Part shown: in pieces, positions 31,030-42,224 of the stretch
How the letters are laid out: every line of letters starts with the position of its first letter
How positions within the stretch are numbered: the stretch's first letter is position 1
Source of the DNA: Trichomonas vaginalis G3
Lineage: Eukaryota; Parabasalia; Trichomonadida; Trichomonadidae
DNA: 64,000 nucleotides
Direction of reading: 5' to 3'
Assembly (NCBI RefSeq): GCF_026262505.1
Contig: NC_067208.1
Coordinates: 12,285,962-12,349,961 of the forward strand
Notes under the pieces: generated by a model
The model's database searches: none
What the model was told of the DNA's origin: nothing
The model's input: only the letters and a program-made list of their open reading frames with translations
Translations under genes and position numbers: made by a program

Positions 31030-31650
31030 GGGGGTAGGTTTGAATAGTTTACATTTTTATAAAAAAATTATTATATCTCCACATCATTGAAATATTTTTT
31101 AATTCTGAGAAGTGCTATTGACGTACCTATGTCTAATTCATGAGTTGTATCAGTTTCATCATTTATGCTATTACACAAGTTGCTGACAGTTAGTTGAAAA
31201 AAAATTACGTAAATCTGCTATAACTTCTTCGATGTTGAGTATTTATCTGTAATAACAGCAGATATCATGGTTTGGAAAGATTCTCCAGAATCGTATTAGA
31301 CCAAAATTTTGAAATATGCCTTAAATTAATCTAATCTGAATCAAATTACTGGATTTGAAGACGAAAATTAAAATTCTAGTCTAATAAGATTCTGGAGAAT
31401 CTTTCCAAACCATGATATCTGCTGTTATTACAGATAAATACTCAACATCGAAGAAGTTATAGCAGATTTACGTAATTTTTTTTCAACTAACTGTCAACAA
31501 CTTCTGGAGTATTACAGTAATTGAAACTTATGTTACATATACATCAGATATAATATTGCTAATATCACTTGTCAGAATTAAAAAATATTTCCTCTATATG
31601 CAGAAAAAGCGTGTTTTTACTAAAAATGTAAACTTCACAATGTTACCCCC
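31030..31650. mobile_element. 621-bp MITE with TTAA target duplication (element E)
   Basis: It begins GGGGGTAGG and ends GTTACCCCC, flanked by TTAA on each side (31026-31029, 31651-31654). The ankyrin copy 1 flank has the empty site, TTTTTAATTTTGATTAAG, with one TTAA. A longer imperfect inverted repeat continues with GTTTACATTTTTA at both ends. TTAA targeting is the hallmark of piggyBac-type transposases. Inside is a near-perfect hairpin: about 31177-31320 against about 31365-31506. No coding region. Confidence 0.85.
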
Positions 31651-31654
31651 TTAA

Positions 31655-32628
31655 TTTTGATTAAGTTTATATAAAACGACACAATGATAATAATAAAAGC
31701 GAACTATCCATGTAAAAAATGTAATGTGTCTCATACATAATATTTTGTTTTAACATAACTCATTGCATTTATACAGTAATAAAGCACTTAAAGATATGAG
31801 CTCTCAATTTTCGACCCCCAATATACGTTTATTTTAGTTTCGGCATATTAACATGAAGCACGAGCCAAACCCTTAAAGACGTGTCCTCTAGTTTTGCCAA
31901 CTCTTTCATATATTGTAACTATTTTCAGGAAAAAACGCAAATTCAAAATTAGAAATTCACATTTAATCGAGTATAGTATTAAATTACTATCTTTCGTACA
32001 CGGACCAAGCAACAACTCAAGGTGCATGCTCATTACAGACAAAATCCCCTCTAGTGCACTTAAATTGGGTGAGTTAGCACCAAACAAGCCATAAGTTAAA
32101 GATCTGAACTTGCTCCAGACAATGTATCACTTTAGTTATGAATGCACCAGAAATCCGTCCCAAACTCATACATTTCTACGCTAATCACGATAATAAATAT
32201 ACTATTTTGTACTTTTTACAATAAATCTCTCTTTGTTACACTACAAAATTAATGTGCATTTCGTTGCACCAGTTTTGAATCTTGTTAAATAATGATTTTT
32301 GTTACTTTCATGATACAGTCCCATTTAGTAAACGGATTATTTACAAAATAAAAATAAAAAATATATTTTTTATTTACGATTTTTTATATTTGGATTTTTA
32401 AGGCATAATTTAGAAAATATTAATAATTTAATCGATTTGATATTAAGAAAGACATTTAAAATTCATAAAAGATCCAAATAATTTCATATCCAAAGTTATT
32501 AATATTTGAAGATTTGAGGAAAGAAAAGGAGAAATATTGCATATGAAATGTTTTCAAAAAATACATCAGAAATTGTAAAAGAATTTTAATAATTAATAAG
32601 ATTTGGATGGGTTAAAATTTGTGATGAA
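31655..32628. repeat. Spacer holding a diverged dispersed repeat
   Basis: Bases about 31745-32330 are homologous, inverted and diverged, to about 40490-40985. Shared stretches include AATAGTATATTTATTATC and GAGGACACGTCTTT (in the 40-kb orientation) and CGAAAATTGAGAGCT. A short minus frame (31848-32087) is not conserved in the other copy, so the repeat looks non-coding. Confidence 0.6.
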
Positions 32629-32836
32629 ACCACCCGATGCTAACTCACGCCACACATAGACAGAAGCATTCTATCACGCAACCACCCGATGCTAACTCAC
32701 GCCACACATAGACAGAAGCATTCTATCACGCAACCACCCGATGCTAACTCACGCCACACATAGACAGAAGCATTCTATCACGCAACCACCCGATGCTAAC
32801 TCACGCCACACATAGACAGAAGCATTCTATCACGAA
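32629..32836. repeat. 52-bp tandem repeat, four identical copies
   Basis: Unit begins ACCACCCGATGCTAACTCAC and ends TTCTATCACGCA. Copies start at 32629, 32681, 32733 and 32785. There are no unique spacers, so it is not a CRISPR array. Confidence 0.95.
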
Positions 32837-33000
32837 TCCACCCAATTTGACATTAATTTTTATTAATCTTATTTTCATTACTATATGCAACCAACCAATT
32901 TGACATTAATTTTTATTAATATATTTTTCATTACTATATGCAACCACCCAATTTGACATTAATATTCATAAATATATTTATCAAACTTATATGCACCCAA
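32837..33000. repeat. Left terminal tandem repeats (CCAATTTGACATTAAT unit)
   Basis: Three diverged copies of a 50-57-bp unit containing CACCCAATTTGACATTAAT, TATTAAT and TTCATTACTATATGCA. The same unit occurs in opposite orientation at 36890-37020, so the MULE pseudogene and its neighbour are bracketed by inverted repeats. Confidence 0.7.
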
Positions 33001-33097
33001 CGAATTTTCAAATTCCTATCAACCACTTTTTTATTTTTATATTTTACAATTCTTTTATATACAAATTTAATACAAAGTTTTTATTCACTCATCATCT

Positions 33098-34486
33098 CTA
33101 CTTCTTTATTATCTTCAATCTCATTCTAGCAGCTCTCGCATCTTTTACTTCCTTCATTAATTCAGGCAAGTATTTTTCCAACCAAATTTCTGGTTTATTT
33201 TGTAATGTAGATTCATAATTTTTTGATTGTTTTTCCAGAGAATTGATTAAATCTTTGGCATCTTGGAACGTTTCAAGATTATAAAGCAGTTTTACGACTA
33301 AAACTGCTTTATTTTTATCGTCAATATCAATAAATTCTGCGTATTTTGATATTTCGATCGGCGAACTCTTTTCTTTGTGATCCACGAGTTCATCCTGATC
33401 ACCTACATTTTTATCGATTGGGAATTCTATGATTTCACCTACGTTTTCTCCTATTTTCATAACATGTATGCCTGCAAAGGGAACATGACTCTTATTCATA
33501 AAGAAATCCTTGCAATATTTACAAGGATTCTTATCAGTATTAATATCATTATAGGAGAATCCGCAATGTATGCATTTTTCGTTTAACAAGTCATTCTTCT
33601 CGCGTTTTTGCTTATTAATGGGATCAATTGATTCATTAATCCTAATGATAGTATCATTCAGAATGAAATTGATCAAAGTAGAAAAGTTTCTTGCTTTTTT
33701 TTGCAAGTTCGTTAATGTGTCTATGCTTACCCTCTGCACTATTATTAGTGCTTATAGGTGGAATGCGGTGGTATGCTGCTAAATGCTCTTGATCTTTATA
33801 TATCTGCTTCCATTTTTCCAGCTGCTCATCTGATATATTCTTTGTAGCATACATTTTCTGAACCGATGGATCAAAACATTTGTAATTGTCCTCAAAATCT
33901 TGTGCCGATTTTGATAATAATACTATCAGAGCAAAAACATGTAGTAAAGTATTATTGCCCATGGTTCCGAGATAGTGCCTAATACAGATATAATTTTGGA
34001 AATGATTCGTATTCAAAAATTTTAAAACTCCAGTACCTAAATCGCTCATCCATTTGATTCTTGAAAAGTGCTCCATAATGTTTAATGATTTAAATTCAAT
34101 ATTCATGGCTGTAAGCCACCGTTGATAAGCAGCTGATGATTTGCTGCGCCCTATGTATATCCCTAGAGGGTAACCTCGCATATAGTAATTACCACGAGGA
34201 AAAATAAATATATATTTCGGCCATGAAAAAGTAGCATCTAAGTGAATTAAATTACACTCCAACGCCAAATTTCCTGATTCGCTTGGAATATATATAAGAA
34301 ATTCTATAGGATTTCCATTGACGAATAAACTATCACTTCTTATCGTTGTGCTATAATTTACATAAAAAATTTCCCGGGATATGAAGTTAAGATATCACCA
34401 ATCTCATTATCATGCTTTATTTTTTCCTGTATTTCATCTTGCAGAGGATGTCCTGGAGATCAACTTTCGTTATTTGAATGTACCAT
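33098..34486 (-). pseudogene. Mutator-like (MULE) transposase pseudogene
   Basis: The central frame carries the MULE catalytic core: LIHLDATFSWPKYIFIF (first Asp), GYPLGIYIGRSKSSAAYQRW, WMSDLGTGVLKFL (second Asp), YICIRHYLGTMGNN (C..H) and ISTNNSAEGKHRHI (NNxxEG). The next frame gives a C-terminal Cys cluster (CIHCGFSYNDINTDKNPCKY + C). It is broken three times: TGA at 34460-34462 after MVHSNNES, a frame change near 34361-34370, and another in a T8 run at 33694-33701 (seven would restore the frame). It lies near the left inverted repeat block (32837-33000), as transposases usually do. Function: cut-and-paste transposition, now dead unless the breaks are sequencing errors. Confidence 0.72.
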
Positions 34487-34525
34487 TTTAACCTCCCTGA
34501 AAACTCTTTGGGTAATTTTATGTTT

Positions 34526-36243
34526 TCATGTTTTTTGTACAGTAATCATCCACAACGTATCTGATACTTTTGAATATTCAAAGGATAATTTTGTCATACA
34601 ATGTGAAATTTTTAAAGGGGAATAATCTTCGTTTTGAAGTAGAAAATAATTTAAGTTTACAGATCGATCAGAACTTATATTGGAAAGGCCCAAATGAATA
34701 AATGCTGGCATTTGTTCCAAAAACTTCAATGTTTGTTCATAAGTTAACACATTGATATGAATACCAGGGCTTATTAGAATTAATTGCATTGATTTGAGTT
34801 TTTCAATATCAGTATTTTTAGAGCATTCAAAACAAATATGGCAACCATCTATTGTAATTGGAGACCGATCAACTGGAATTTTTTCTATGGATTCATGAAA
34901 TTGTTTGATCGCTGTAAATTTAATACCCATGATTTGTTCAAAATCTGCTTGAATTTTTTTGTCAGCTTTCAAACAAGCTTTTGCTAAAATTTCCAGAAGG
35001 TCATTGTTTTTTATTTGATTCAAAACATTAAAGTTCTTGTACATAAAATCATTATTTTGAATTAGGGCCTCATGGAAGATTAAATGAATCTTTAAACGAA
35101 TAACTTTGCTTTCATTCAAATTCATTACTGATATAATATTATTTGTTGAAACAATCGAAGAGAGTAATGGATTTCTAAATGTAGAAAATAACTCTGAGAT
35201 ATTGTATGCAAAAGATAAAACATACTTGATTTGGTTTGTAAATTGATAAGTCTGCAAATTGAATTTATCATTCATTTTGAAAATTGTTTCGTTTGGGCTT
35301 GACATTATCAATGCTTTCATGATTGGTGTAACATTATCTATATTACACGAATTTAAAATATTAATTGATTCAAATTTAACTGCTAGTTCATAGAAAGAAT
35401 ATTTACTATTATCCAATATAGATCTGATACGTATTTGATAATATTCTTCACCATTTTGATTTGTTTGATCTGAAATTAAAACATTAATAAAATCTTCGAT
35501 TGTTAAATCACACGATTTTCCTGAAAAAGCAAAAATATTCGAATATCTTTTATCGCCATTAATTATTGCTTGTATTAATGGTTTAGAAATTCCTGCTTTT
35601 GAGTATAATTCCTGGTCAAATGAAAAATTTTGTAAGAAACCTATAACCTGTGCATAAAATTTGGGGCGGGCAATTATAAATGCTTCTAAAAATTTAAGAA
35701 TATATTGTTCCCCTAGACGATGGATTTTGATTTTAATTTGACTGAGATCTGTTTGCAAATATTTTTCACTTATAATCATATTTACCATTTCTGTAAAAGC
35801 TTCAGCGGATTTCTGAAATTTAGGTGTTGTTTCATATGTTTGAAGATACTTTACTTCATCGCTATTCGAGATAAAACGCTCTTTGAGTTCCTCCAAATAA
35901 CAAATGATAGATTTATTTTCAAATCCAAATAATTTATGTCCAAAATTATATACATTCTTAATATTTCTGTTTAATTCTTTGATTTTTGAAACGATTTGTC
36001 CCCAAGGATATGATGGTGAATCTCCGACATATGCATTTGATAATGAATCCAAAACAGTGAATTTAGGTTTACCATCTTGATAAGTTATTTTATTTGTATA
36101 CCATTCTTTTTGATAGGGTTTATTGGAAAAATATCTGGATAAATTGTTGAATCAGAATTTACACTATTACATCTAATAGAACCCAACTGAATTAAAATCA
36201 AATCATCCGAAACATTTAATGGTAGATGAAGATGGTTTAGCAT
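34526..36243 (-). pseudogene. Unknown trichomonad protein, about 570 aa, one frameshift
   Basis: The gene begins at ATG 36243 with MLNHLHLPLNVSDDLILIQL and GSIRCNSVNSDSTIYPDIF. The frame then shifts in an A5 run (plus strand 36127-36131; one extra base would join it) to SNKPYQKEWYTNKITYQDGK and runs on unbroken for more than 530 codons to 34526. The body is helical (FIIARPKFYAQVIGFLQNFS, FYELAVKFESINILN), with a spacing that recalls degenerate ankyrin/DUF3447 helices. The end (IPVDRSPITIDGCHICFECS, LKSMQLILISPGIHINVLTY) is unlike any domain I know. The long second frame implies recent damage or a homopolymer error. It sits between the MULE and the right inverted repeats, so it may be captured cargo. 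Confidence 0.6.
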
Positions 36244-36464
36244 TAAAAAAATGTCACTTTTTTAAAATTTCGGATTTTTAAGAGTATGTTGAAAATTAAA
36301 CATACTCTTAATATATGTTAATAATTATCATTTGATAAAATTATTTAAATAGTAATCAAAATATTGTTATAAATATTAATGGAGTTGAAAAATTATGATC
36401 ATAAAAGTAAGATGTTAGCATCTAGCCTCAGTAGATACTAAGTCATATCAGAATAGACACATAT

Positions 36465-36805
36465 TCATCCTCAATTGACTCTTACTCATCTTCAATTGAT
36501 TCTCACAAATAATCAATTGATCCATTAATTATCATTCTCACTAAGATCAATTGATTCTTACTCATCCTTAATTGATTCTCGCTAAGAATCAATGATTCTC
36601 ACTATTCTTCAGAATTCAATTGATTCTCACTGATGTTCAGTTGAATCTCACTAATAATCAAATGATTCTCACTCATCCTCAATTGATTGTCACTTATTCA
36701 CAATTTATTCTTAAACAACCTTAATTAACTCCCAGTATTCTTCAATTGATTCTCACTAATTATAATTTGATTCTCAGTCATCCTCAATTTATTCTAACTC
36801 AATAA
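36465..36805. repeat. Degenerate ~27-bp repeat (TCAATTGATTCTCACT)
   Basis: Some twelve diverged copies of TCAATTGATTCTCACTnATnCT, with CAATTG in most. Confidence 0.8.
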
Positions 36806-36879
36806 GAATATGAATTTGTGATAATTAAAATATATTGATATGAATTTGTGAGAGTGTCTTTAATAAAGAAAAATTTGTC

Positions 36880-37035
36880 AAAGAACAATAATGTCAAATT
36901 GGGTGGGAGCATATAGTAATGAAATATTTATTGATAAATATTAATGTCATAATAATTGAGAGCATGTAGTAATGAAAAATTAATTGATAAATAATAATAT
37001 TAAATAGGGTGATTGCATTGATCAATACATATATA
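36880..37035. repeat. Right terminal tandem repeats, inverted relative to 32837-33000
   Basis: Copies of the AATTGGGTGGGAGCATATAG / TAATGAAA / TTGATAAATATTAATGTCA unit, the reverse complement of the left block. Confidence 0.65.
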
Positions 37036-37049
37036 TGAATGAATTTCGA

Positions 37050-39252
37050 TGTCAAACCGTCAGTCATATTGTCAGTCAAAACGTCAGTCATGTTGTCACT
37101 CAAACTATCAGTCTTATTCTCACTAAAACCATCAGTCATACACTCTCTTAAACTATGAGTCATATTGTCACCCAAACTCTCAGTCATATTCTAAATAAAA
37201 CCGTAAGTCATAGAGGCTGTCAAACCGTCAGTCATATTGTCGGTCAAACTCTCAGTCATATTGTCACTCAAACTGTCAGTCTTACTCTCAATAAAAAACT
37301 AATTCATAGTGTCTGTCAAACCACAGTCATATTGTCACTCAAACTGTCAGTAATATTCTAATTAAAGCCGTCAGTCATATTGTCAGTCAAACTGTAAGTC
37401 ATACACTCACTCAAATCAACAATCATATTGTCACTCAAACTATCAGTCTTATTCTCACTAAAACCGTCAGTCATATTGTCAGTCAAATCGTCAGTCATAT
37501 TGTCAGTCAAACTGTCAGTCATTCACTCACTCAAATCAACAGTCATATTGTCACCCAAACTGTCAGTCTTATTCTCACCCAAACCGACAGTCATATATTC
37601 ATTCAAATTAGCAGTCATATTGTCACCCAAACTGTCAGTCTTATTCTCACTAAAACCGTCAGTCATATTGTCAGTCAAACCGTCAGTCATATTGTCAGTC
37701 AAACTGTCAGTCATTCACTCACTCAAATCAACAGTCATATTGTCACCCAAACTGTCAGTCTTATTCTCACCCAAACCGACAGTCATATATTCATTCAAAT
37801 TAGCAGTCATATTGTCACCCAAACTGTCAGTCTTATTCTCACTAAAACCATCAGTCATACACTCTCTTAAACTATGAGTCATATTGTCACCCAAACTCTC
37901 AGTTATATTCTAAATAAAACCGTAAGTCATAGAGGCTGTCAAACCGTCAGTCATATTCTAACTAAAAAGCTAATTCATAGTGTGTGTCAAACCATCAGTC
38001 ATATTGTCACTCAAATTGTCAGTCTTATTCTAACTAAAAAGCTAATTCATAGTGTCTGTCAAACCGAAGTCATACACTCACTCAAATCAACAGTCATATT
38101 GTCACCCAAACTGTCAGTCTTATTCTAACTAAAACCATCAGTCATACACTCTCTTAAACTATGAGTCATATTGTCACCCAAACTCTCAATCATACACTCA
38201 CTCGAATCAACAGTCATAGTGTCTGTCAAACCACAGTCATATTGTCAGTCAAACTATCAGTCATATTCTAACTAAAACTGTAAGTCATCGTGTGTGTCAA
38301 ACAGTCAGTCATATTGTCAGTCAAACTTTCAGTCATACACTCACTCAAATCAACAGTCATATTGTCATTCAAACTATCAGTCTTATTCTCACTAAAACCG
38401 TAATTCATATTTTCACTCAAACCGTCAGTCATATTGTCATTAAAACGGTCAGTCATACACTCACTCAAATCAACAGTCATATTGTCAGTCAAACTATCAG
38501 TCTTATCCTAACTAAAACCATCAGTCATACACTCTCTTAAACTATGAGTCATATTGTCACCCAAACTCTCAATCATACACTCACTCAAATCAACAGTCAT
38601 ATTGTCAGTCAAACCGTCAGTTATATTGTCACTCAAACTGTCAGTCTTATTCTAACTAAAAAGCTAATTCATAGTGTGTGTTAAACTGTCAGTCATATTG
38701 TCACTCAAACTGTCAGTCTTATTCTAACTAAAACCGTAAGTCATAGTGTGTGTCAAACCGTCAGTCATATTGTCAGTCAAACTGTCAGTCATTCACTCAC
38801 TCAAATCAACAGTCATATTGTCAGTCAAACTATCAGTCTTATCCTAACTAAAACCATCAGTCATACACTCTCTTAAACTATGAGTCATATTGTCACCCAA
38901 ACTCTCAATCATACACTCACTCGAATCAACAGTCATATTGTCAGTCAAACCGTCAGTTATATTGTCACTCAAACTGTCAGTCTTATTCTAACTAAAACCG
39001 TAAGTCAAAGTGTCTGTCAAACCGTCAGTCATATTCTCAGTCATACTGTAGTTCATACTATCACCCAAACTGTTGTTCATACTGTCACTCAAACTCTAAG
39101 TCATATTGTCAGTCAAACTGTGAGTCATATTCTCTCTCAAACCTTGAGTTATACTGACAACCAAACCCTCATTCAAAATGTCACTCAAACTGTCAGTTAT
39201 ATTCCTAGACACATTCAAACTTTCAGGCATATTGTCAGCCAGATACTCAGTT
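37050..39252. repeat. 24-bp minisatellite (AAACTGTCAGTCATATTGTCAGTC)
   Basis: About 90 variable copies of CTGTCAGTCATATTGTCACT. The 24-bp unit is a whole number of codons, so open frames appear on both strands (SVILSVKL on plus; NMTDGLTD on minus). They are interrupted by variants, have no non-repeat domain and are not called as genes. Confidence 0.93.
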
Positions 39253-39878
39253 ATAGAGTCACTTTTTTGTCATTAATGAATTCAGTTATAGATTCAAACA
39301 TACATTCGGTCCAATATTGGATCATGCAGTTAATTCTACATTTTTTTAACTTGTAAGTCATTATTTATGAAAATATTTAAAATAGTGTAATTGCACAATG
39401 ATGTGCAGTATTATCTTTAATATTAATATTGTAATATGATATTAGATTTTATCATATGAGATATTAATATTGATTTATGGATCACTGCACAATGATGTGC
39501 AGTATTATCTTTAATATTAATATTGTAATATGCAATGTTATATTCTAATTTGAATGTTCCTTTTTAACCTCATGATTTCTTCTCACTGATCTGCCTTTTT
39601 ATGCAGCATTTTGTATTTAATCTCTCTTATCCTTTAGATTCTCTATGCTTTCCATCTTTCTAAACCAGATTCCATTGTTAATTCTTAAATTAACACAAAT
39701 CTTAAATTTCATATTAGTCATTGATCTGAAGTTATTGAAACATCTGACGTCTTTAGATTATCTTATCTAATATTAAAATGATTGATCTATTTACATTTTT
39801 AAAATAGTCCTAAAAAGTCTCAATATTTATAAAAGCATAATAAAATTAAATTTTTTAATATCATTTTGTAAATTATTC
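39253..39878. repeat. AT-rich spacer with a 46-bp direct repeat
   Basis: GCACAATGATGTGCAGTATT and the following 26 bases occur at about 39394 and again at about 39483. No gene seen. Confidence 0.7.
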
Positions 39879-39887
39879 GTTTACTTT

Positions 39888-40404
39888 AGGGTTGTTAGAT
39901 TCCCGACGATAGGTGTCTTGGAAGATTTGCCTGGTGTCATCATAGTGTCTTTAAATCAAAAATTTTATTTTGGAGTTAGTTTTATTGATTTTTCAATAAA
40001 AAACATTTCTAAAACAAGAAAATAAAACGATAAAATATTTATATTTTATATAAGGATCTTATATATTTAAAATAAATATCATTTTATTTTTTTCATTGGT
40101 GTCTGTCAAACCATAATACACTATTCAAAAATTCAATGTGTCTTGCGGTTTCAAAAGACACCTTCAAATTGAACGATAGCACAGACACTATTGAATTTTA
40201 CCCATTGTATTTAGTTTTTACCCTTTTTATTTTTAAGAATTAATGACTGAAACAGCCGTTTTGCTTAAAGTTCATTAAGAGAAAAACAATTCTTCTTCTT
40301 CAATCTATTGGCGCATTTATTTCTACACGCCAATAAGGAAGGGAAAATTATAAGACACCATGGTGTCTTCAAAACGCTAATTTTTGATATTTTTAACAAC
40401 CCTA
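39888..40404. mobile_element. AGGGTTGTTA-type MITE, intact copy (517 bp)
   Basis: Ends AGGGTTGTTAGATTCCCG and TTTTTAACAACCCTA, flanked by 9-bp GTTTACTTT at 39879-39887 and 40405-40413. It is collinear, inverted, with the two halves of element B. Subterminal GACACCATGGTGTC and GGTGTCTT motifs are present. No coding region. The 9-bp duplication suggests mobilisation by a Mutator-like transposase. Confidence 0.92.
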
Positions 40405-40413
40405 GTTTACTTT

Positions 40414-41671
40414 ATGGCATAGTCTTGAAAAAGTATCAAAAAACATTATCTTAATGGTCTCTAAAGAGGTTAAGTAGCATACACACAGATATGCTAATGT
40501 GGTAAAAAGAGATTTATTGCAAAAAGTCCAAAATAGTATATTTATTATCAAGATTCGCGTGGAAACGTACGAGTTTGAGACGAATAACTAACATTCTTAA
40601 ACATTTAGTAATACTCTGATAAGTACAAGTCCTTAGATGCGACATATGGCTTCTTTTGTTCTAACTTACCAAATTCAAGAACTCAAGTTGGCAGTAACTC
40701 TGTACTAAACATACTCTAAGAGCTTGTCATTATTCCGTGTATGACAAATCATACTTTAATGTTTTACTCGTTGAATAAAGAATGCTTGATTTTGAAATCG
40801 AATGTTTTTGCTTAAATAGTTCCAGATTCTTGAACTAGGGACGGAATTAGAGGACACGTCTTTGCTGGTTAGTCGCGTGCTTGATGACAATATGCTACAA
40901 TTATAATAAACGTACAAAAGGGACGAAAATTGAGAGCTTGTAACTTTCAACCAGTAATAAAGATACTAAATGCAGGTATCGGAGCATTTTATTAGATTCT
41001 AGATTGAAAGAACTCTCTTTGAAATGTGTGTGATCAATGTGAAATGATTTACCTTATCTTTGAATTAATTATTTTTGCAGTTTCCTTCTCTATATCATCA
41101 TCAACCTTATTAATTACATTAACAAGTGTCTAAGATAATTTTTACTCCAAATTGAGAAAGTAGGAAATAAAAAGGTACTGACACTTCAAATCTGTTAATA
41201 GTTTTTCAATGTGGTTAAGATGGAAGATAGTATGGAAAAATTCGTCTGTATGATTTTGAGTTAGGATGCACTGAAATATCTTTTATTTTTATATTATTTT
41301 AGCTAAAAATTTAAATTTTAACTCGAAAAAGCCTCATTTTGCGAAATTATAACGGCAAAAACGCATGTTTATTATATACAAGGCACGATATGAGCAAAAA
41401 GTGACAAAACTATCGATCAAAGGGGAGATAACAAAAGAAGCATTTCACAGAGGTAAGGCAATGGACAAAATCTACAGATATGAGGGAATTGATCCTAGAA
41501 TGACAAAATTATTCCTAGCATTTGCAAAGTTATCAATAGCATGGAATCTGACCTAAAAGGCAAAGATGTCGAAAGACAACTCTATTAACTTTTGATACTT
41601 TACAGACTTTTTCAATTTGTCCATTTAATTTTCAGAGGCTTTCAAAACAAAAATGCAAAAAAATTGAAAAA
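40414..41671. repeat. Spacer with diverged dispersed repeat, second copy
   Basis: Bases about 40490-40985 are the partner of 31745-32330 (inverted). The rest is AT-rich. A 63-codon frame at 41365 shows no recognisable motif and is not called. Confidence 0.5.
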
Positions 41672-41920
41672 GTGCAAAAAATGCGCAAAAACGATTATTT
41701 TACATTCAAACTGCGCATTATTTGTGCGTTTAAAAATCTATCCGTGTAAAGTAGTCAAAAGATGTAAGCATTTTTTCTTTAATATATTATACATATGCAA
41801 TTGTGGCTATACTTTATTAATGGTTTTGATTATTTATAATAGTCAACTCCAAACTTTTTCAAATGCGCAAAATATCCGCAGATTCAATTTTAAATAATCG
41901 TTTTTGCGCATTTTTTGCAC
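41672..41920. mobile_element. 249-bp element with 29-bp perfect terminal inverted repeats
   Basis: The first 29 bases (GTGCAAAAAATGCGCAAAAA and nine more) are repeated inverted, without mismatch, at 41892-41920. Subterminal TGCGCA motifs recur. No clear target duplication. MITE-like. Confidence 0.75.
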
Positions 41921-41981
41921 CCCATGTAAAACCCAAAAAGTGTATAAAGTATCAATATTTTTATGATATTTTTATATAATA

Positions 41982-42084
41982 GGCAAGTCCATGTACTGTT
42001 TTAATGTCTATGGACATGAGCATTATCCATGAACGAGGTTAACTATCCATAGACTAAGCTTTGTCCATGGACAATAATCAAAGT
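41982..42084. mobile_element. Short palindromic element with repeated TCCATGGAC motifs
   Basis: Ends GGCAAGTCCATG and (inverted) GGCAAGTTCATG, with several internal TCCATGGAC/TCTATGGAC copies of both orientations. A diverged relative lies at about 885-945. Confidence 0.55.
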
Positions 42085-42224
42085 CCATGAACTTGCCTAA
42101 TATTCATTTTGTTTTATTTATTTTATATTTTCTTCAAAGTTATATCTTTAAAAAGTCTGTATATGGTATGGAAAAATCAATTGAAGAAATAAAATGTTTA
42201 TTCTTAAATAATGCTGTTTATTTT

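Noticed and set aside
31848-32087. Minus-strand 79-codon frame
   Set aside because: Not preserved in the homologous repeat at 40.5-41.0 kb.
32629-32836. CRISPR-like array
   Set aside because: The 52-bp units are contiguous with no unique spacers, and the genome is eukaryotic. The same holds for the 43-bp array at 53071-53717.
27789-37035. Maverick/Polinton-type giant transposon, which trichomonads are known to carry
   Set aside because: No DNA polymerase B, retroviral-type integrase, ATPase or protease frame is present; the ends are short and the contents non-coding or MULE-derived.
37428-39356. Frames of 60-160 codons with octapeptide repeats
   Set aside because: By-products of the 24-bp minisatellite; no start context, no other domain.
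41365-41556. Plus-strand 63-codon frame (FIIYKARYEQKVTKLSIKGE)
   Set aside because: Codon pattern is not distinctive, no motif recognised, and it lies within repeat-rich spacer.
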